From Chryseobacterium sp. CY350 (GTDB lineage: Bacteria > Bacteroidota > Bacteroidia > Flavobacteriales > Weeksellaceae): 64,000 nt of DNA. The notes beneath the pieces were generated by a model. That model was not told where the DNA came from and did not search any database. It saw nothing but the letters and a program-made list of their open reading frames with translations. This document shows positions 61,773 through 64,000 of this stretch, piece by piece (the stretch's first letter is position 1; every line of letters starts with the position of its first letter). The stretch spans positions 1,488,001 to 1,552,000 of the forward strand of contig NZ_CP116034.1 in the NCBI RefSeq assembly GCF_027945075.1. The letters run 5' to 3'. The translations under genes and the position numbers were made by a program.

Positions 61773-62261
61773 TCAGTTGTCTGACTGTATTTCAAGCTGT
61801 TTTTCAAAACTCTTCATTATTGACTCTGCATAAAAGATCTGCGCATCCTCTGCAATTTCTTTCTCACTAGTGATCTTCTCGGATACAATCACTGTATTTC
61901 GGTACACAATAACATAGTATGCAAAAGTCTTAAAATCTGATGTATCAACAGGAGTTGCATATCCTGTAACTCCGATTCCCCAATCTGTTTCAAACATTTG
62001 AGAGACTTCTAATGCCATTGTCTGTGCGATCTTTTGAGAGACACAGTCAGTTTCTTCAGCCTCTTTTTTATTTATACCCAGATGCTTCACTTTTTCCTGT
62101 AGAGTGTATGCTGTAATGCCACCCTTAAAAAATTTAGATGCTTCAGTTATTTGTGAAAGCAGGAACTGTAGATAACCGGATGTGACTCTTTCAGCGACGC
62201 TCACGGTATTCCCTTGAGCATTTAAATATCTGCCAACTGTTTCTATAATACCTTTCTCCAT
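61773..62261 (-). CDS. CinA C-terminal-type amidase
   Basis: 162 residues covering only the CinA/PncC (nicotinamide-nucleotide amidase-like) domain: TVSVAERVTSGYLQFLLSQI, FFKGGITAYTLQEKVKHLGI, then IGVTGYATPVD and TFAYYVIVYRN. The front motif AERVTSG deviates from the AESCTGG of canonical PncC, so activity is uncertain. It is between the unknown gene at 62319 and the SDR gene on the same strand. Confidence 0.75.
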   Translation of the reverse strand: MEKGIIETVGRYLNAQGNTVSVAERVTSGYLQFLLSQITEASKFFKGGITAYTLQEKVKHLGINKKEAEETDCVSQKIAQTMALEVSQMFETDWGIGVTGYATPVDTSDFKTFAYYVIVYRNTVIVSEKITSEKEIAEDAQIFYAESIMKSFEKQLEIQSDN

Positions 62262-62318
62262 CGTTTTTAAAAATATTTTCTGTATTAAAATTTTATATTT
62301 TAGACATTCAATTTCATG

Positions 62319-62945
62319 CTAAACCTTTATCATTGAATTGACAAAATCTTCCCATTGCAGTTTACTCCCACCAAATATTCCGCCTCCTGCTACGAATATA
62401 TTACGGAGCATATCCCAAAGTCTAACATTCGACGTATTTGGAGATTCATTTCTGCCATGAACGCTCAACTGGATATCACTACCTGAACGGATTAGAATAA
62501 AACTATTCGTGGCATTTTGCTCATAAAAATGCGCAATACCACCTCCTTTATTGTCTAAACAAGGGCAAGGACGCATTTGAAGATGTATGTATTCAATGTT
62601 TTCTTCATGATAATTCTCAACTTTTTCTATGACCACCCAATCATAACCATTTCCAGTCTTATTTTTGGGTGCAGGCATTTTAATTTTGACGAAAAGATTT
62701 TCAGCAGCATGAAAATGCCCACCTTTTCCATTGGAATCAACTAAGTCGAATTTCGTAGGTAATTTTCCAGCGTTAATATTCCAATGACTGATGTTAAGGA
62801 GTTGATCCGCAAGTTTTCTATACAAATCCTCTGCGATGCCTTGAGACAGGCAGGGTTTTGTTGCTGCAGCATCGCTAGACGATCCACTATCGTGTTTCGG
62901 AAGAAGATGATCTATGTTAATTAAATATTTTACGGTTTTTGACAT
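62319..62945 (-). CDS. hypothetical protein, first gene of the CinA-SDR run
   Basis: 208 residues, no recognised family: KYLINIDHLLPKHDSGSSSD, then YDWVVIEKVENYHEENIEYI and PCPCLDNKGGGIAHFYEQNA, ending WEDFVNSMIKV. No signal or membrane segment. Two regions with Gly and Cys (RPCPC) may bind a ligand or metal, which is a guess. A CRP-like palindrome lies 94 bases before its ATG, so the three-gene run may belong to the proposed regulon. Confidence 0.6.
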   Translation of the reverse strand: MSKTVKYLINIDHLLPKHDSGSSSDAAATKPCLSQGIAEDLYRKLADQLLNISHWNINAGKLPTKFDLVDSNGKGGHFHAAENLFVKIKMPAPKNKTGNGYDWVVIEKVENYHEENIEYIHLQMRPCPCLDNKGGGIAHFYEQNATNSFILIRSGSDIQLSVHGRNESPNTSNVRLWDMLRNIFVAGGGIFGGSKLQWEDFVNSMIKV

Positions 62946-63038
62946 AACTACATAATTTTAGTACTAACAATTAAGCTGACTTTTTAAGTGTTAAAAAAGT
63001 GGTTGAAGTTCAAAGCTATTACAATCGACGGCGTCATG

Positions 63039-63056
63039 CTATGACATTAATCATAA
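63039..63056. promoter_or_regulatory. CRP-like palindrome before the 62945 gene
   Basis: CTATGA-CATTAA-TCATAA, 94 bases before the start of the unknown gene. Confidence 0.5.
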
Positions 63057-63076
63057 AGCTTTTGGTATAATAAAAA

Positions 63077-63098
63077 GGGTCTCTACTACGAGAGACCC
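63077..63098 (-). terminator. terminator of the zinc alcohol dehydrogenase gene
   Basis: Perfect 8-bp stem GGGTCTCT / AGAGACCC, 6-base loop, followed on the minus strand by TTTTATTAT. It lies 54 bases past the stop. Confidence 0.75.
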
Positions 63099-63152
63099 AT
63101 GATCAAAATAAGAATATAATACTTATCAAAATCCAATATTTTAAGTTCGTTA

Positions 63153-64000
63153 TTATTTCCAGGGATCTAAAACAACCTTCACACAGCCGTCTTCTTTTTT
63201 ATGAAATATCTCGTAGCCTTTTGCCACTTCGTCCAAAGCCAAACGATGCGTGATGATATCATCAAGTTTCACCTGTCCTGTTTCCACATAATTCAAAAGC
63301 TTATCGATAATCGGATGTACAGGAGCCTGACCTGCTTTTATAGTCAAACCTTTGTCAAACAGTTGACCTACTTTAAAATTATCATAATTCATCGGGTATA
63401 CTCCTAATATTGAGACAAAACCTCCTCTTTTCGCTCCACTCATACATGCTTCAAAAACTTTCACAGAACCTTTTTCAAAATTGATCACTGCTTTAGCGCG
63501 ATCAATTAAATCTCTATCTGGTTCGAAACCTACTGCGTCAATGCATACATCTGCACCACGACCATCGGTCATATCGCGGATCTGCTCTACGGTTTGCTCT
63601 GCATCTTCCCACAAAATAGTTTCACAGCCTGTCAATCTTGCGATCTGATCTAATCTGTATTGTTGGGTGTCGATGACAATTACCTTTTTGGCATTGTGTA
63701 AAATTGCACTTTTTACTGCCATTGATCCCACTGGTCCGGCACCGAAGATAGCCACGGTTTCATCCCCTTTCAAATCTGCCCACATTACCCCAGTGTAACC
63801 TGTAGGGAATATATCGGTAAGAAATAAAACCTGTTCATCTGTAAGGGAATCTGACACTTTTCTAGGTCCAAAATTAGCATACGGTACACGAACGTATTGC
63901 GCCTGACCCCCATCATAACCACCGTACAAATCTGCGTAACCAAACATACCGCCACCTTTTTCAGTTAAAATACCTCCCTCTGGACCATAGTTTTGAGGAT
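63153..64000 (-). CDS. zinc-dependent alcohol dehydrogenase, N-terminus beyond the window
   Basis: The visible part is 282 codons of a medium-chain dehydrogenase of the formaldehyde-dehydrogenase-like type. It runs from PQNYGPEGGILTEKGGGMFG at the edge through QAQYVRVPYANFGPRKV, the NAD site VAIFGAGPVGSMAVKSA, and VDTQQYRLDQIARLTGCETI, to the end GCVKVVLDPWK. The zinc-ligand region at the N-terminus lies outside. An internal ATG at 63947 is not the real start, because the family signature continues upstream of it. Confidence 0.88.
   Translation of the reverse strand, partial: PQNYGPEGGILTEKGGGMFGYADLYGGYDGGQAQYVRVPYANFGPRKVSDSLTDEQVLFLTDIFPTGYTGVMWADLKGDETVAIFGAGPVGSMAVKSAILHNAKKVIVIDTQQYRLDQIARLTGCETILWEDAEQTVEQIRDMTDGRGADVCIDAVGFEPDRDLIDRAKAVINFEKGSVKVFEACMSGAKRGGFVSILGVYPMNYDNFKVGQLFDKGLTIKAGQAPVHPIIDKLLNYVETGQVKLDDIITHRLALDEVAKGYEIFHKKEDGCVKVVLDPWK

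Overview
The window looks like a chromosome segment of a Weeksellaceae/Flavobacteriia bacterium (Chryseobacterium-like). The evidence is an AT-rich Bacteroidota sequence with no Shine-Dalgarno preference, flavobacterial -7 boxes of the form TAnnTTTG, a SusC/SusD pair, RteC, a MobC-type coupling protein, DUF3945/DUF4099 and histone-H1-like mobile-element genes, and a fused ccoNO oxidase subunit.

Bases 1 to about 31 kb read as an integrative-conjugative-element-type backbone carrying cargo. The left backbone is a broken DUF1016 nuclease gene, the coupling protein mobC and rteC. The right backbone is an H1-like gene and a DUF4099/DUF3945 gene. Two cargo blocks lie between them. The first (4.1-15.3 kb) has a TPR-HTH regulator, a small lipoprotein, a tiny CPxSGxW protein, a MauE-type membrane protein, a DUF6520-type secreted Cys peptide, an S9 peptidase and a SusD/SusC transport pair. 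The second (16.3-28.8 kb) is a very AT-rich defence-like island. It holds an XRE regulator, a four-gene operon (HEPN protein, AbiTii protein, unknown, Mrr-like nuclease), a divergent three-gene cassette of unknown proteins, an NA37/NdpA-like protein paired with a coiled-coil membrane protein, and an AlbA_2/GHKL ATPase protein. No integrase, attachment site or relaxase is visible.

From about 33 kb to the right end the region is stress- and sensing-related. It contains three PAS-type histidine kinases (and the debris of another), a KAS III-like ketosynthase, a DUF2383 four-helix protein, YihY, manganese catalase, a GlsB/YeaQ membrane protein, ccoNO with a small CcoQ-like protein, a cyclic-nucleotide-binding protein without a DNA-binding domain, an SDR, a CinA-like amidase and a zinc alcohol dehydrogenase. 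One five-gene operon combines cyanophycin synthetase and cyanophycinase with a DUF1989 protein, a GntA-like (YqcI/YcgG) haem N-hydroxylase and a histidine kinase, which suggests arginine/guanidino-nitrogen storage and conversion.

A palindrome TATGA-N6-TCATA, with the geometry of a CRP-type site, recurs upstream of at least five of these stress-region genes (ketosynthase, a small unknown gene, the GntA-cyanophycin operon, the cNMP-binding protein and an unknown gene), and degenerate forms precede Mn-catalase and one more gene. I did not notice it in the first 36 kb. This proposed regulon, the two unannotated defence-like gene sets, and a roughly 290-nt foldable segment at 15.8-16.1 kb are the main novelties. 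No tRNA, rRNA or CRISPR array was seen.
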